Positions 1 to 9,334 of a stretch of 64,000 nucleotides of DNA are shown one piece after another. Under the pieces are notes generated by a model, which worked only from the letters and a program-made list of their open reading frames with translations, ran no database searches and was not told the origin of the DNA. A program made the translations under genes and the position numbers. How positions within the stretch are numbered: position 1 is the stretch's first letter; each line of letters opens with the position of its first letter. Origin of the DNA: Sipunculus nudus (taxonomy: Eukaryota; Annelida; Sipuncula; Golfingiida; Sipunculidae); NCBI GenBank assembly GCA_026874595.1, contig CM049312.1, forward strand, positions 67,054,929 to 67,118,928. Direction: 5' to 3'.

Positions 1-278
1 AGATCGCAACAGTCGTCGAATAACTCGGGCGTGATACGCCTGTTCACCGGATTACCCTTGTCGGAACATTTCCTCACCGTCAGTCCAATGCTGCGCACGG
101 TGAGTATGTTGTCGTTCATCAGAGGCGCCGTCATTGTAGAGATCCGGCTTTTCTCTTTGCATTCTACGCCTGATAGAAGCGGCGCGAACACATCACCACC
201 ACTGTAGTTCGCCAATGGTTGCGAGTTTCTCTTCGTTGAACGAGCGGACATATCTGCCGTTTTCGAACGAGAGCCCAT
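1..278 (-). CDS. Partial hypothetical protein, C-terminal end outside the window
   Basis: An open frame without stops runs from an ATG at 278 (minus strand) off the left edge, giving about 92 residues of an incomplete protein. The N-terminal 30 residues are rich in Ser, Arg and Lys; the rest is mixed and includes several Cys. A second ATG nine codons in is an alternative start. A clear TATA box (CTATAAA, 394-388) sits 110 bp upstream on the same strand, which supports a real gene. I do not recognise the family, and the visible part is too short to assign a fold. Confidence 0.55.
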   Translation of the reverse strand, partial: MGSRSKTADMSARSTKRNSQPLANYSGGDVFAPLLSGVECKEKSRISTMTAPLMNDNILTVRSIGLTVRKCSDKGNPVNRRITPELFDDCCD

Positions 279-387
279 GTCGCTGAAGACTGCTTTTGTA
301 ATGTAGAGAATAGCAACAGCAGCAGCAGTTTCAACCGGCTGGTAGCAGTGCGTGGCAGGTTCTGCTGAATGTTTGGTACTGCTGAGC

Positions 388-394
388 TTTTATA
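388..394 (-). promoter_or_regulatory. TATA box for the partial left-edge gene
   Basis: Read on the minus strand this is CTATAAAAG inside a G+C-richer stretch, 110 bp before the ATG at 278. Confidence 0.5.
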
Positions 395-551
395 GCCAGT
401 AACCCAGACATTACGTAATACTGTGGAAATTCCAACATGAACAAAACAACTTTTTACATATATCTGATAACCGCGATACTTTCACTCAAGGACAAACGTG
501 TCAAAACAAAATCGTTACAAGCTATGGAAAACCCACACGAAAACATCCGGT

Positions 552-1417
552 TCAACGTCCTGTCGGTAAATGAGTCACGGCCGAAACATGGGAATAACAA
601 TATTTTATATATAGTTTCCACGAATCAGATGTACGAATCAGCAGTGCACACGGTGCAAGTTTTGTTTTCACTTCCTTTTCTAGAGAAATCACGTCATACC
701 GTGTCAATGTACGTCTGCGCAAACAACTTTTTACAGGAGATAAGACATGTCGCCCAGACTGTGACTCAAGGACAAATGTGTCACAACAACTGCGCAAACA
801 TCGGAAAAACCAGACCGCAAGCATTCGGTCAATGTCCTGAGCGGTTAGTCACAGCAGCATGAACGCGATAACATCCTGGTTTTTATGTACCAGCTAAGCA
901 CCAGCGTCAAGGCCGTCTATTTTTTACTGTAGTCATGTGGTTATGAATCATACCTGTTTACCAGACGTACCAAACGTAACTGGGTCAACGTCCTGTCGGT
1001 AAATGAGTCACGGCCGAAACATGGGAATAACAATTTTTTATATATAGTTTCCACGAATCAGATGTACGAATCAGCAGTGCACCCGGTGCAAGTTTTGTTT
1101 TCACTTCCTTTTCTAGAGAAATCACGTCATACCGTGTCAATGTACGTCTACGCAAACAACTTTTTACAGGAGATAAGACATGTCGCCCAGACTGTGACTC
1201 AAGGACAAATGTGTCAAAACAACTGCGCAAACATCGGAAAAACCAGACCGCAAGCATTCAGTCAATGTCCTGAGCGGTTAGTCACAGCAGCATGAACGCG
1301 ATAACATCCTGGTTTTTATGTATCAGCTAAGCACCAGCGTCAAGGCCGTCTATATTTTGCTGTTATAATGTGGTTATGAATCATACTTGTTTACCAGACG
1401 TACCAAACGTAAATGGG
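552..1417. repeat. 433-bp tandem direct duplication
   Basis: Bases 552-984 and 985-1417 are two nearly identical copies in tandem. Both end in the same stretch around CGTACCAAACGTAA. Small open frames on both strands are shared by the copies, but copy-to-copy differences change residues in each frame, so I see no sign of selection for coding. Part of the unit is echoed at 449-515 and its end again at 2040-2156, after the next gene, suggesting older rounds of duplication. Confidence 0.8.
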
Positions 1418-1652
1418 TCGTCAGTGTAAACATGCTGTTTTATATGACCTTTAATTGCGCTTTACCATTTCAGTGATACAAGTCACGTTTCAATGACACA
1501 GTTTCGTTCGTCAGACACGCGCGCACTTGAGGTGGTCAAGCCGCTGTAGAACAGTCCTTCTATACGTCGGTGCCCCATCCGTATCGCGTGCATATATATC
1601 GTTCCTTTAAACTGGACCAGTATCCCAAGACAGAAGAGAAGAATAAAGAGTA

Positions 1653-2000
1653 ATGGCCACCTCGGACGGGTCGGAAATATCTTACCGTACGGAATTCATT
1701 GAACTTTTCAACACGGTGGACATGATGCTGTACGGATGTTGGGGTTTTATGTTTGACCCGTCTCGGTGCAAGGATGTGTATGATGAACTAAAATATCTGA
1801 ATGATTCAATGAAGGATTTATACCGGCGTTTACCTGCAGATATGAGACACGGCCTCTACCTGAAAAATCGGCCGTACTGTGAAACATGTTTCAGATGTCT
1901 CGATTGCAGTGAGTGCGACGCAACCAGTGAGTCCACAGAGGAAACGTATCTGTCGACTGAACCGGTGTCTAGAGGTAATGATGCGGCACAGACGGAGTAA
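1653..2000 (+). CDS. Small Cys-rich hypothetical protein (115 aa)
   Basis: The ATG at 1653 has a good context and lies about 60 bp after a TATA-like stretch (CATATATATCG near 1590). Residues 1-70 look helical and carry several aromatic and acidic positions. Residues 76-88 hold five Cys spaced by two residues each (C76, C79, C82, C85, C88), which could bind metal or form disulfides. The C-terminal 25 residues are Ser/Thr/Glu-rich and probably disordered. It precedes the CARD-RING gene on the same strand and its 3' region contains a degenerate copy of the end of the 433-bp repeat. No family recognised. Confidence 0.55.
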   Translation: MATSDGSEISYRTEFIELFNTVDMMLYGCWGFMFDPSRCKDVYDELKYLNDSMKDLYRRLPADMRHGLYLKNRPYCETCFRCLDCSECDATSESTEETYLSTEPVSRGNDAAQTE

Positions 2001-2458
2001 AGACTGGAGTTCAGGTGGCACGTGACGTTAACATCGTAGCTGTTATGTATCAGCGATGCACCAGCGTTCAGTTTGTCATTTTTGTCTTGGTTTTTTTTTC
2101 TGTACATATGGTCATGATTAATACTGGTTTACTAAACGTACCAAACGTAAATGGATGATCAGACAGTCTAAAACAAGCTATTATGTGGCCTGCTTTTTAC
2201 GCAATACGATAATAGGGATGCACGTGTTTGTTCAAGGACATCATTTGAACGTCAATTCCGTGAGTGATGGACCTACGTCTGAAACACGCCCCTCCCATGT
2301 ATATATATACATATATTCGACATGCGCACAGTAAACTCCTGCCGATCAGATGACTTGTCTGGCAGCTACATAAAGCAGAACTTAATGAGCTTACAGCAGA
2401 CCAGTACCAGCAGCAGTTCTGTTCGGTGTTACCTCTACCCAAATTTGAAAGTGTTGAG

Positions 2459-3622
2459 ATGTCACGTACACTACATCCAGTCGATGTTTACTTGTCTGTC
2501 CGTCCCGCTATCGATATATCAAATGTGATCAAAGGAAACCGTATCAAGCTGTTGATGTACTTGGACGTCAACATTGTGCTACAGAACGCCATGGTCCAGG
2601 AAGGCATCATATGCAAGGGCCACGCTGAACTTTTAGACAACAGCCCTGTTATGAGTGGGAAAGCCAGTGAGTTGATAGCCATCCTTCTGAAGCGCGGTCT
2701 TCGAAACTTCATCGGGTTTATCGGTTTGCTGGAAGAGTATGATCAACCCGTGCCCCGAGATATCCTGGTGGAATCACTCAACGCATGCGCTTTCGGGAAG
2801 CAGGGTGTCCCTGGCGGAGGTACCCTTACTGGGAACACAGCCGGGAAACCGTCAAGCAGTCAGGCCGACCCCCACACTGGAAAATGCGGCAGCGCGGGTG
2901 TACATGTTTCTTCGCGTCAGCCAGACTGTTTGCATCCACTCGACGTTTACATGTCTGTCAGTCCCGCTATTACGATACGCAGTGTTATCAATTCAGACCG
3001 GGTTGCGCTGGCTAATTGCCTGGACGTTGACCCGCTGCTGCAGGAGGCGATGGTCGAAGAAGGCATCATCAGCAGGTTCAATGCCGAAACCATACTCCGC
3101 AAGTGTCACAAATATGCGAAAAGCACAGCCTTGTTGGACATCCTCGCTCAGCGGGGTCTCCCTAATTTGGTCAGGTTTATTGGATTGCTTAAGGTGTATG
3201 ATCAGCCCGTTCCGCGAGATATCCTGGTGAAATCATTGAACGCACACGCTTTCCCGAAGCAGGCTGGCCGTGTCGGACGATCGCTAACAACGAACACGGT
3301 CGAGCAACCGACCCGTCACGAGGCCGAGCCTTTCAATGGAACGTTAAGCGGGGCGGATGGGCAGGTTTCTTCTGGTCAACGGTGGCGGCGCATGCGCGAC
3401 ATGCTATGTGCGAAAAAGAAAAACGACGTACCGGTGACTCCAGATGATCCCAATGAACAAGTCTGTGTAGTGTGTATGGACAACAAACGGAAGACGATAT
3501 TTCTGCCCTGCGGTCACATAAGGTGCTGTTTCACATGTGCGTTGAGGTGCAGCGAGAACGAGGATATGACATGTATAACATGCAGAAACCGGGTAGAAGA
3601 TATCAAACCCTGTTTCATGTGA
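2459..3622 (+). CDS. CARD-CARD-RING protein, putative E3 ubiquitin ligase
   Basis: From the ATG at 2459 the protein has 387 residues; an in-frame upstream ATG at 2426 is less likely, because paralogues begin at the same point before the domain. Two homologous regions, about 18-108 and 170-262, fit the CARD pattern: LDV, a hydrophobic pair, GII, then LLxxLxxRGLxxxxxFIxLL. A Ser/Thr/Gly linker separates them. The C-terminus is a canonical C3HC4 RING: C336, C339, C351, H353, C357, C360, C372, C375. The combination suggests a death-fold adaptor or decoy that ubiquitinates CARD-containing signalling proteins in the cytoplasm (inference). It heads a run of CARD genes. An AATAAA at 3858-3863 may end the transcript. 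Confidence 0.82.
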   Translation: MSRTLHPVDVYLSVRPAIDISNVIKGNRIKLLMYLDVNIVLQNAMVQEGIICKGHAELLDNSPVMSGKASELIAILLKRGLRNFIGFIGLLEEYDQPVPRDILVESLNACAFGKQGVPGGGTLTGNTAGKPSSSQADPHTGKCGSAGVHVSSRQPDCLHPLDVYMSVSPAITIRSVINSDRVALANCLDVDPLLQEAMVEEGIISRFNAETILRKCHKYAKSTALLDILAQRGLPNLVRFIGLLKVYDQPVPRDILVKSLNAHAFPKQAGRVGRSLTTNTVEQPTRHEAEPFNGTLSGADGQVSSGQRWRRMRDMLCAKKKNDVPVTPDDPNEQVCVVCMDNKRKTIFLPCGHIRCCFTCALRCSENEDMTCITCRNRVEDIKPCFM

Positions 3623-3857
3623 ACCTAACAGGACGTACCATTAGGAACTCTTTTTGCTTCCCCTGCCCCAGCTCACACAGTGAAACGCCTAAGTGCCTGT
3701 ATATACGATAAGTGAACTGTTTTTGTATTGATACTCTCTATAACATACATACGTTGACACGTTCTTTATTGATGATTCAAACTTGTGTATATATCTTACT
3801 TTGCGCATTTGTGTTTCGTAATCGCACCTTTGTTATTGTATAAATGAATAACAAATG

Positions 3858-3863
3858 AATAAA
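3858..3863 (+). terminator. Polyadenylation signal AATAAA after the CARD-CARD-RING gene
   Basis: AATAAA lies 236 bp past the stop codon in an AT-rich stretch with no other gene on this strand before 4249. Confidence 0.4.
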
Positions 3864-4248
3864 ATGTAGTGTATATATTTAAACGTGTTCTTCTGTACAA
3901 CGTGTACTGTATGACGGATGTGGGGAACCTGTTCTGAACGCTCTCCCGGTAGGTGCGTGTGTGTCAGTGTGTCGTTGTGATGTTTGTATATTCGTACTGC
4001 GTTCTGTATGATGTTCTGTTCTGTGTGATGCAATCAGCCTCCGACCTCCCGACTATCATGTGGCGTAATTCCATGGGGGTAATGATTTGGTACTTCAAAC
4101 GTGTGTGTCGAATCCCGTTCTGTTTCATTTTATATGTCCTTTTATATGTCATTGCTTGTGGCGTGGTTACAAAAGTACCGGTCGCTGTATCCATCCGTCA
4201 TTTCATCGCCGACCGCCGTACTGCACGGGAGTGTTTAACCGATACACC

Positions 4249-4695
4249 ATGGGCCGGGTCGATACGTTGCAGCCATTGAATTTTTACTTGTCTGTCAGAC
4301 CTGAGATTTCGAGCGCGAGCATCCTCCGGCCACAGTGGCGCACGTTGGTGACCAGCCTGGACGTCGATCCTTGGCTGATTGACACTCTGCTCCAGAAAGG
4401 TCTTATAAGTCAGGACGAAGCCGCACGTATCACCGGGGAAGATACCGTCATCGATCAGAACAAGATGCTGCTGTTTATCATCATGGAGTTGGGGCTTGAA
4501 CAAGTTGTCACGTTTATCGAGTTGCTCAAAACCTGCAACCGGTCCGGGCCGCACGTCGTGCTCGTGAAATGTCTGAATCGAGCAGCATGGAAGCGCTTTG
4601 CTGACGGATGTAGCTTCTCCCCGACTGGCGTCATCGGTACACATACCATTTTACAGCCGTCGTCTGTGCAAACGGGCGGTTCGAAAAAAGGATAA
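4249..4695 (+). CDS. CARD-only protein, divergent copy (148 aa)
   Basis: The ATG at 4249 follows a leader that resembles the leaders of the three downstream CARD-only genes (GCCGACCGCCGTACTG versus GCCAACCACCGTACTG). An upstream in-frame extension exists but has no support from the paralogues. Residues about 18-112 form one CARD-like domain: LDVDPWL, GLIS, a helix with LLFIIMELGL, then VVTFIELLKT. The remaining 35 residues are Ser/Thr/Gly-rich without a RING. A single CARD with no effector domain is the usual design of a dominant-negative CARD-only protein, so blocking a host CARD-CARD contact is the likely role (inference). Confidence 0.7.
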   Translation: MGRVDTLQPLNFYLSVRPEISSASILRPQWRTLVTSLDVDPWLIDTLLQKGLISQDEAARITGEDTVIDQNKMLLFIIMELGLEQVVTFIELLKTCNRSGPHVVLVKCLNRAAWKRFADGCSFSPTGVIGTHTILQPSSVQTGGSKKG

Positions 4696-4790
4696 GAATG
4701 TCAGTTGGCGCATGTCATCGTATCTTGCAGTATGGATTGTCAAAAACGTTTTTTATGCTTTTTTAGTGTAGGATGCGGGGGCTATGGGCA

Positions 4791-4818
4791 CACATATAAA
4801 TAAGCGGTTGCTGTATAA
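4791..4818 (+). promoter_or_regulatory. Promoter of CARD-only gene 2 (double TATA)
   Basis: CACATATAAATAAGCGG is followed about 20 bp later by CTGTATAAATGC; the ATG lies at 4875. The same block precedes the next two genes almost unchanged. Confidence 0.6.
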
Positions 4819-4874
4819 ATGCATCATTTCGTTGCCAACCACCGTACTGAACAGGACTCGTTTACGGATACATC

Positions 4875-5243
4875 ATGTACTTCCAAGATGTGATGCAGCC
4901 ACCTGAATATTACTTGTCAATACAACCTCCGATCACGGGCGAAAGCATTATCGGTACACTACGTGGCCGGTTGGTTGCCACTCTTGATGTCCACGTGCTG
5001 TTGGTTGACACCATGCTCTACAAAAGCCTTATCGACTCTGACCAAGCGGGTCGTCTCAAAGCGAAGGAGACGTCTGTCGAGAGGAACGAGGAGCTGCTGT
5101 GTATACTCGAGCATTGGGACGTTGAGAAACTGGTAATATTTATCAGCTTGTTGAACATGTTTGGTAATAGGGTGGCGCACTTCCTGCTCCTGGCCGCTCT
5201 TAACTGTGAAGCATGTACGCGCAACCTTGCATCAAAGAACTAG
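4875..5243 (+). CDS. CARD-only protein, tandem copy 1 (122 aa)
   Basis: Nearly the whole protein is one CARD-like domain (about residues 10-112): YYLSIQPPI, then LDVHVLLVDTML, LIDSDQAGRL, a charged turn with ERNEELL, and LVIFISLLNMF. It is a clear paralogue of the genes at 5415 and 5934 and more distantly of the CARD-RING proteins. It is the most diverged of the three tandem copies. Promoter, leader and coding region were duplicated together with a period of about 520-540 bp. Proposed role: decoy for a host CARD adaptor or caspase prodomain (inference from architecture only). Confidence 0.75.
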   Translation: MYFQDVMQPPEYYLSIQPPITGESIIGTLRGRLVATLDVHVLLVDTMLYKSLIDSDQAGRLKAKETSVERNEELLCILEHWDVEKLVIFISLLNMFGNRVAHFLLLAALNCEACTRNLASKN

Positions 5244-5330
5244 TAAAATGGAGTCCTTGGCACTCGTACAATATTGCAGCCATAGTTAGTGCAAACAGAC
5301 GGGTCAAGGATCTGGATATGGGGAGGGGCA

Positions 5331-5358
5331 CACATATAAATAGACAGTTGCTGTATAA
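5331..5358 (+). promoter_or_regulatory. Promoter of CARD-only gene 3 (double TATA)
   Basis: Same block as at 4791 (CACATATAAATAG, then CTGTATAAATGC), 540 bp downstream, with the ATG at 5415. Confidence 0.6.
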
Positions 5359-5414
5359 ATGCATCATTTCGTTGCCAACCACCGTACTGAACAGGACTCG
5401 TTTACGGATACATC

Positions 5415-5801
5415 ATGTACAGCGGACATTTAAAGCCAATGGAATATTACTTGTCTATACAACCCCCGATCACGGGCGGAAGCATTATCGGTGACATACG
5501 TCCTCAGTTGGTTACCTCTCTTTATGTCGACGTGTTGCTGTATGACGTCATGGTCAACAGAGGCCTAATCGACTCTGTTCAAGCGGATCGTATCAAAGCG
5601 AAGGAGACGTCTATCGAGAGGAACGGGGAGCTGCTGTGTGTACTCGAGCATTGGGACGTGAAGAGACTGGTAAAATTTATCAGTTTGTTGAAAATATTTG
5701 ATAATAAGGTGGCGCACTCCAGACTAGTGGACGCTCTTAATTTGGAAGCAGATAGGCGCAAAAGAGCCTTTTGCACATGTCCATTATGCTGCCATCGTTA
5801 G
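5415..5801 (+). CDS. CARD-only protein, tandem copy 2 (128 aa)
   Basis: A single CARD-like domain covers residues 10-110 and is almost identical to the copy at 5934, including YYLSIQPPIT, SIIGDIRPQLV, VLLYDVMVNRGLIDS and ERNGELLC. A notable difference is Tyr for Asp in the LDV motif (residues SLYVDV). The last 20 residues contain Cys and His (CTCPLCCHR), but this is too short for a RING. Recent tandem duplication is clear from the shared promoter, leader and coding sequence. Confidence 0.75.
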   Translation: MYSGHLKPMEYYLSIQPPITGGSIIGDIRPQLVTSLYVDVLLYDVMVNRGLIDSVQADRIKAKETSIERNGELLCVLEHWDVKRLVKFISLLKIFDNKVAHSRLVDALNLEADRRKRAFCTCPLCCHR

Positions 5802-5850
5802 TGCAAACAGATGGGTCAAGGATGTGGATGTGTGGATATGGGGAGGGGCA

Positions 5851-5878
5851 CACATATAAATAAGCGGTTGCTGTATAA
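5851..5878 (+). promoter_or_regulatory. Promoter of CARD-only gene 4 (double TATA)
   Basis: Third copy of the CACATATAAATAAGCGG and CTGTATAAATGC block, with the ATG at 5934. Confidence 0.6.
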
Positions 5879-5933
5879 ATGCATCATTTCATTGCCAACC
5901 ACCCTACTGAACAGAACTCCTTACGGATACATC

Positions 5934-6344
5934 ATGTACAGCGGAGATGTAGAGCCAATGGAATATTACTTGTCTATACAACCCCCGATCACGGGCGGAA
6001 GCATTATCGGTGACATACGTCCTCAGTTGGTTACCTCTCTTGATGTCGACGTGTTGCTGTATGACGTCATGGTCAACAGAGGCCTAATCGACTCTGTTCA
6101 AGCGGATCGTATCAAAGCGAAGGAGACGTCTATCGAGAGGAACGGGGAGCTGCTGTGTATACTCGAGCATTGGGACGTGAAGAGACTGGTAACATTTATC
6201 AACTTGTTGCAAATATTTGATAATGAGGTGGCGCACTCCACGCTAGTGCGCGCTCTTAATTTTGAAGCATGTACGCGTGAAATTGCAGCAAGAATGTCGT
6301 CAAGTGGAGCTCTTTGCACACGTACATATTGCAGCTATCGTTAG
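5934..6344 (+). CDS. CARD-only protein, tandem copy 3 (136 aa)
   Basis: Near-identical to the preceding copy through the CARD-like domain (residues about 10-112), with the ancestral LDV motif intact. It diverges only in the C-terminal 25 residues. The ATG at 5934 is at the same position as in the other copies; in-frame sequence upstream of it is promoter. High similarity of copies 2 and 3 but not copy 1 points to stepwise expansion, as expected for a gene under dosage or arms-race selection (inference). Confidence 0.75.
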   Translation: MYSGDVEPMEYYLSIQPPITGGSIIGDIRPQLVTSLDVDVLLYDVMVNRGLIDSVQADRIKAKETSIERNGELLCILEHWDVKRLVTFINLLQIFDNEVAHSTLVRALNFEACTREIAARMSSSGALCTRTYCSYR

Positions 6345-6583
6345 TGCAAATAGACGGGTCAAGAAAGGCGTAGGATTGTGTCTACATGTGCCTATACATG
6401 ATAACAACCATCGATATCATGCGCAAGGACAACACGTATATTTATTGTGTACAGTGACTCAGTATTATATCACAAACCTGCGTGAATCACGTGATACGCC
6501 ATAACACAAAACGTTACCTAGGACTACGCATGCAGCACCAAAAAAATCAAAAAGGATTGTACCTACCTTCCGTTCACTTGCAC

Positions 6584-6590
6584 GTATAAG
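6584..6590 (+). promoter_or_regulatory. TATA box of the CARD-RING gene
   Basis: GTATAAG within CACGTATAAGAGGCG, about 90 bp before the ATG at 6676. Confidence 0.5.
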
Positions 6591-6675
6591 AGGCGCCTGT
6601 GCGCGTCTCCTGGCTTATTTCACCCGACGCATTTGATGTGAGCTAACCGTGTTCCGGATCGCCTGCAACACAAAC

Positions 6676-7329
6676 ATGACTGACAAGGAATGTCAATTGG
6701 ATGTAAGTGCTTACATGTCAAACCATCCGTCGGTTCCTGTCGCAGACGTGATCAATTCTGCTGCAATCCATTTACAGAACACGCTGGACCCAAACGAGAA
6801 GCTTATGGTCGCCCTGCTGCAAAACAACATTTTGCTTCAAGAGCATGTGGAAAGCATACAGGCAAGGCCGACCAATTCACAGAAGAACGATGAATTGCTG
6901 TCCGTCCTCAAAAGGCGGGGTCTACGGCATCTCCTCGCGTTTATCAACTTGCTTGGCTCTCATGGTCAGTGCGAGGCGCGCACGGTTCTTCTCTCCTCTC
7001 TGAATCATGAGGCAGCTTCGCGTATCAACGATACCGTGCACCGGCTGAAGGGTCATCTCTCCCAAGCGCAGAACATATCTCGTGTCGGACGGTGGCAGAT
7101 CACACGGGACATGCTCAATAAAAAACGGGGACAGGACGTTCGTGACGAATCCGGGTCAGAGCTCAGTTGTTGTATAGTGTGCATGGAGAATAAAAGGAAG
7201 ACGGTGTTTGTTCCGTGCGGTCACTTCGTCTGCTGTTTCCAATGCGCGTGGCATATTATAGCGAAGGACGATAAAACATGTGTCAGGTGCCGTTGCCCCC
7301 TGGAGGATGTCATAGATTGCTATATGTAA
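6676..7329 (+). CDS. CARD-RING protein, putative E3 ubiquitin ligase (217 aa)
   Basis: The first ATG in frame is at 6676. One CARD-like domain spans residues 10-112 (LDPNEKLMVALLQNNILL, then LLSVLKRRGLRHLLAFINLL). A linker follows with RWQITRDMLNKK, matching a segment at the same place in the CARD-CARD-RING protein. The C-terminal RING is C3HC4 with identical spacing to that protein: C166, C169, C181, H183, C187, C190, C202, C205. The two RING proteins bracket the CARD-only genes, and the CARD-only set probably arose from one of them by loss of the RING (inference). AATAAA at 7505-7510 is a likely polyadenylation signal. Confidence 0.82.
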   Translation: MTDKECQLDVSAYMSNHPSVPVADVINSAAIHLQNTLDPNEKLMVALLQNNILLQEHVESIQARPTNSQKNDELLSVLKRRGLRHLLAFINLLGSHGQCEARTVLLSSLNHEAASRINDTVHRLKGHLSQAQNISRVGRWQITRDMLNKKRGQDVRDESGSELSCCIVCMENKRKTVFVPCGHFVCCFQCAWHIIAKDDKTCVRCRCPLEDVIDCYM

Positions 7330-7439
7330 ACGATACAGATGCATTCTGATTGAGAACTTTGATGACGTTGGTGTTTTAGCAACTAGTAATATGATTAGAC
7401 CTGTACACTTTTTCATTTGTAAAAACATGTATGTATGAT

Positions 7440-7441
7440 TC

Positions 7442-7472
<31 letters not shown>

Positions 7473-7473
7473 T
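7440..7473. repeat. (TA)n(CA)n microsatellite
   Basis: Alternating TA units followed by CA units in the 3' region of the CARD-RING gene. Confidence 0.8.
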
Positions 7474-7789
7474 AACTGCTTAATAGACATGTACGACTTA
7501 TGACAATAAACCTTATGTATAATGGTAACAAACCTGATTTTATTTGTCTGTCTTCATTACCTGTCGTCGTGTGTGTTCGAATGTGTGTGTGTTCAGTGTC
7601 TGTATGTCACTGGTACCCAATGGAGCTGTAAACAGTATTTGTATGGGGATATATTTCCGATATACTCATTTGTGCGTGTGTGTGTACACCGATTAACACA
7701 TCGTACAACGGACCTGTAGCCATACGTACAGCCAGTATCGCATTGTCCGACCCGATTTCATGTAACAGCATTCATTAGAAGGGCCCGTG

Positions 7790-8920
7790 ATGGATGACCG
7801 GGACAGTGAAAGTGAACGGACCACCGATGGTTCAGGTGACACCTATATGAACGTGTATACAGTTCGGATACCGATCAACCTGACAGCTGGTTCTACTGGC
7901 CATGACATGTGGACGGTACCTCTCTGGCAAACCATTTCGGACGAAGGCGTTCGTGAGTGTGATGACCGTGCGGGGTTGTATATTGATCAGCAGGGTATCT
8001 TCCTTGTGAAAGGCCTTGCACCTGGGTTTGAGCGCCGTGTGATCTACTTCAGTTATATCGCGTGGAAGCAGTTATCAGGTCGCGCAGCCGAGTTTACACG
8101 AGCAATAGCGGCTCATAATCAGGTGAAACTGATCCTGGAAGAGTATCGCGGAAAACGGTTGACAATGTACGCCAAGCAATGTCCACATGGCTCTGATGAG
8201 AGCAACTACGAGGTAACATTCAGGTACGTTGACACCGAAAACAGTGTCGTCACTCAAAAAGTATGTGTGACTTTGAACAAGTCGGAATGGGAAAGGCTTG
8301 TGCGATGTATACCCAACGTTGCACATAGTCTTGAGTGCGAGCGAATGATGAGTGGAACCAACTTCGTTATGTATGGTGAAGGTGCATATGACAGCGACAC
8401 ACAGACTGCTATGGGCGTCAATGAGAATGATAGTGTTGAGATGGCCAGTGGCGATGACGGCGATGTTTATGATTTCGCCAATGTGAGGAATGCTATGAGT
8501 GATGGAGTTATCAGGTACACAGACCCCCCTGCCTCTCCTGACACGGAACCACGGTCTCCTTACTCCTTTCTGGCCAGCGACGATGATAACATATCGTCTC
8601 GTTACATGTCTCAGGCCAGCGAAAATGACGACACTGGTCAGGATTTCGCCAATGATATGGATGCTTTGACTAGCGAAGTAATCAGATACACAGACCCCCC
8701 TGCCTCTCCTGACACTGAACCACGGTCTCCAGACTCTGTTCTGACCAGCGACGATGACGACGTATCGTGTCCTTATTCGTCTCTGGCCAGTTCCATTGAC
8801 GACGATGAAGTATTCAGGAGAGACTGGAGGTCTTCTGACTCTTCTTTGGACATCGGCGGTACACGCACATCGTCTTCTTCATCCAGCGATGATTGTGGCC
8901 CTTACATACGTTTTAATTAG
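7790..8920 (+). CDS. Acidic Ser-rich protein with duplicated tail, possible PC4-like N-terminal half (376 aa)
   Basis: The ATG at 7790 is the first in frame. Residues about 20-185 look beta-rich with two helix-ended units: one ends YFSYIAWKQLSGRA, the other VTLNKSEWERLVRCI. This resembles tandem PC4/SUB1-type single-strand DNA-binding units, but the match is weak and could be chance. Residues about 200-376 are acidic, Ser-rich and disordered, with an internal duplication of about 56 residues (each copy has VIRYTDPPASPDTEPRSP) and poly-Asp and poly-Ser runs at the end. A nuclear transcription-related role is possible (inference). The Pro-directed Ser/Thr sites suggest phosphorylation. Confidence 0.7.
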   Translation: MDDRDSESERTTDGSGDTYMNVYTVRIPINLTAGSTGHDMWTVPLWQTISDEGVRECDDRAGLYIDQQGIFLVKGLAPGFERRVIYFSYIAWKQLSGRAAEFTRAIAAHNQVKLILEEYRGKRLTMYAKQCPHGSDESNYEVTFRYVDTENSVVTQKVCVTLNKSEWERLVRCIPNVAHSLECERMMSGTNFVMYGEGAYDSDTQTAMGVNENDSVEMASGDDGDVYDFANVRNAMSDGVIRYTDPPASPDTEPRSPYSFLASDDDNISSRYMSQASENDDTGQDFANDMDALTSEVIRYTDPPASPDTEPRSPDSVLTSDDDDVSCPYSSLASSIDDDEVFRRDWRSSDSSLDIGGTRTSSSSSSDDCGPYIRFN

Positions 8921-9334
8921 TTTATATCAGATACCTTTCTTTTGCAGAATGTATGTTTGCCGTTTGTAACTAGCGTATGTCGTATGTACTGTATTAACCG
9001 ATATATTAAAATGTTACGTTGAGGAGAGTATTGCGTCTTGTGTATTAAATATGTGAGTGTTTTTATGGAAGGTCCGGTATGATAAAAAAAAAACAAGAAA
9101 TCAGATCATTTGAGTTACATGTGATATTTATACATTCCAGTCATATCCAAAATACAACCAAATCGAAAAAAATACGCACGCAGATGTTGTTAGTCCGTAC
9201 ACGGTCGTCATATCTACGAAATCCTTTAGTCTGACTAGAGTCGGATACTAGTGATAAAGCAGATATAAGTTCAATGATACAGTGCTACAAAACGGTATAT
9301 ACACAGTGAAGGTCCTTGCGACTTCCCTTGTTTT

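Noticed and set aside
437-862. 141-codon plus-strand frame and the 90-codon minus-strand frames in the 433-bp repeat
   Set aside because: Both strands are open, copy differences are mostly residue-changing in either frame, and no promoter or family supports coding.
2739-3230. 163-codon frame inside the CARD-CARD-RING gene
   Set aside because: It overlaps a gene with clear domains in another frame and has no recognisable features of its own.
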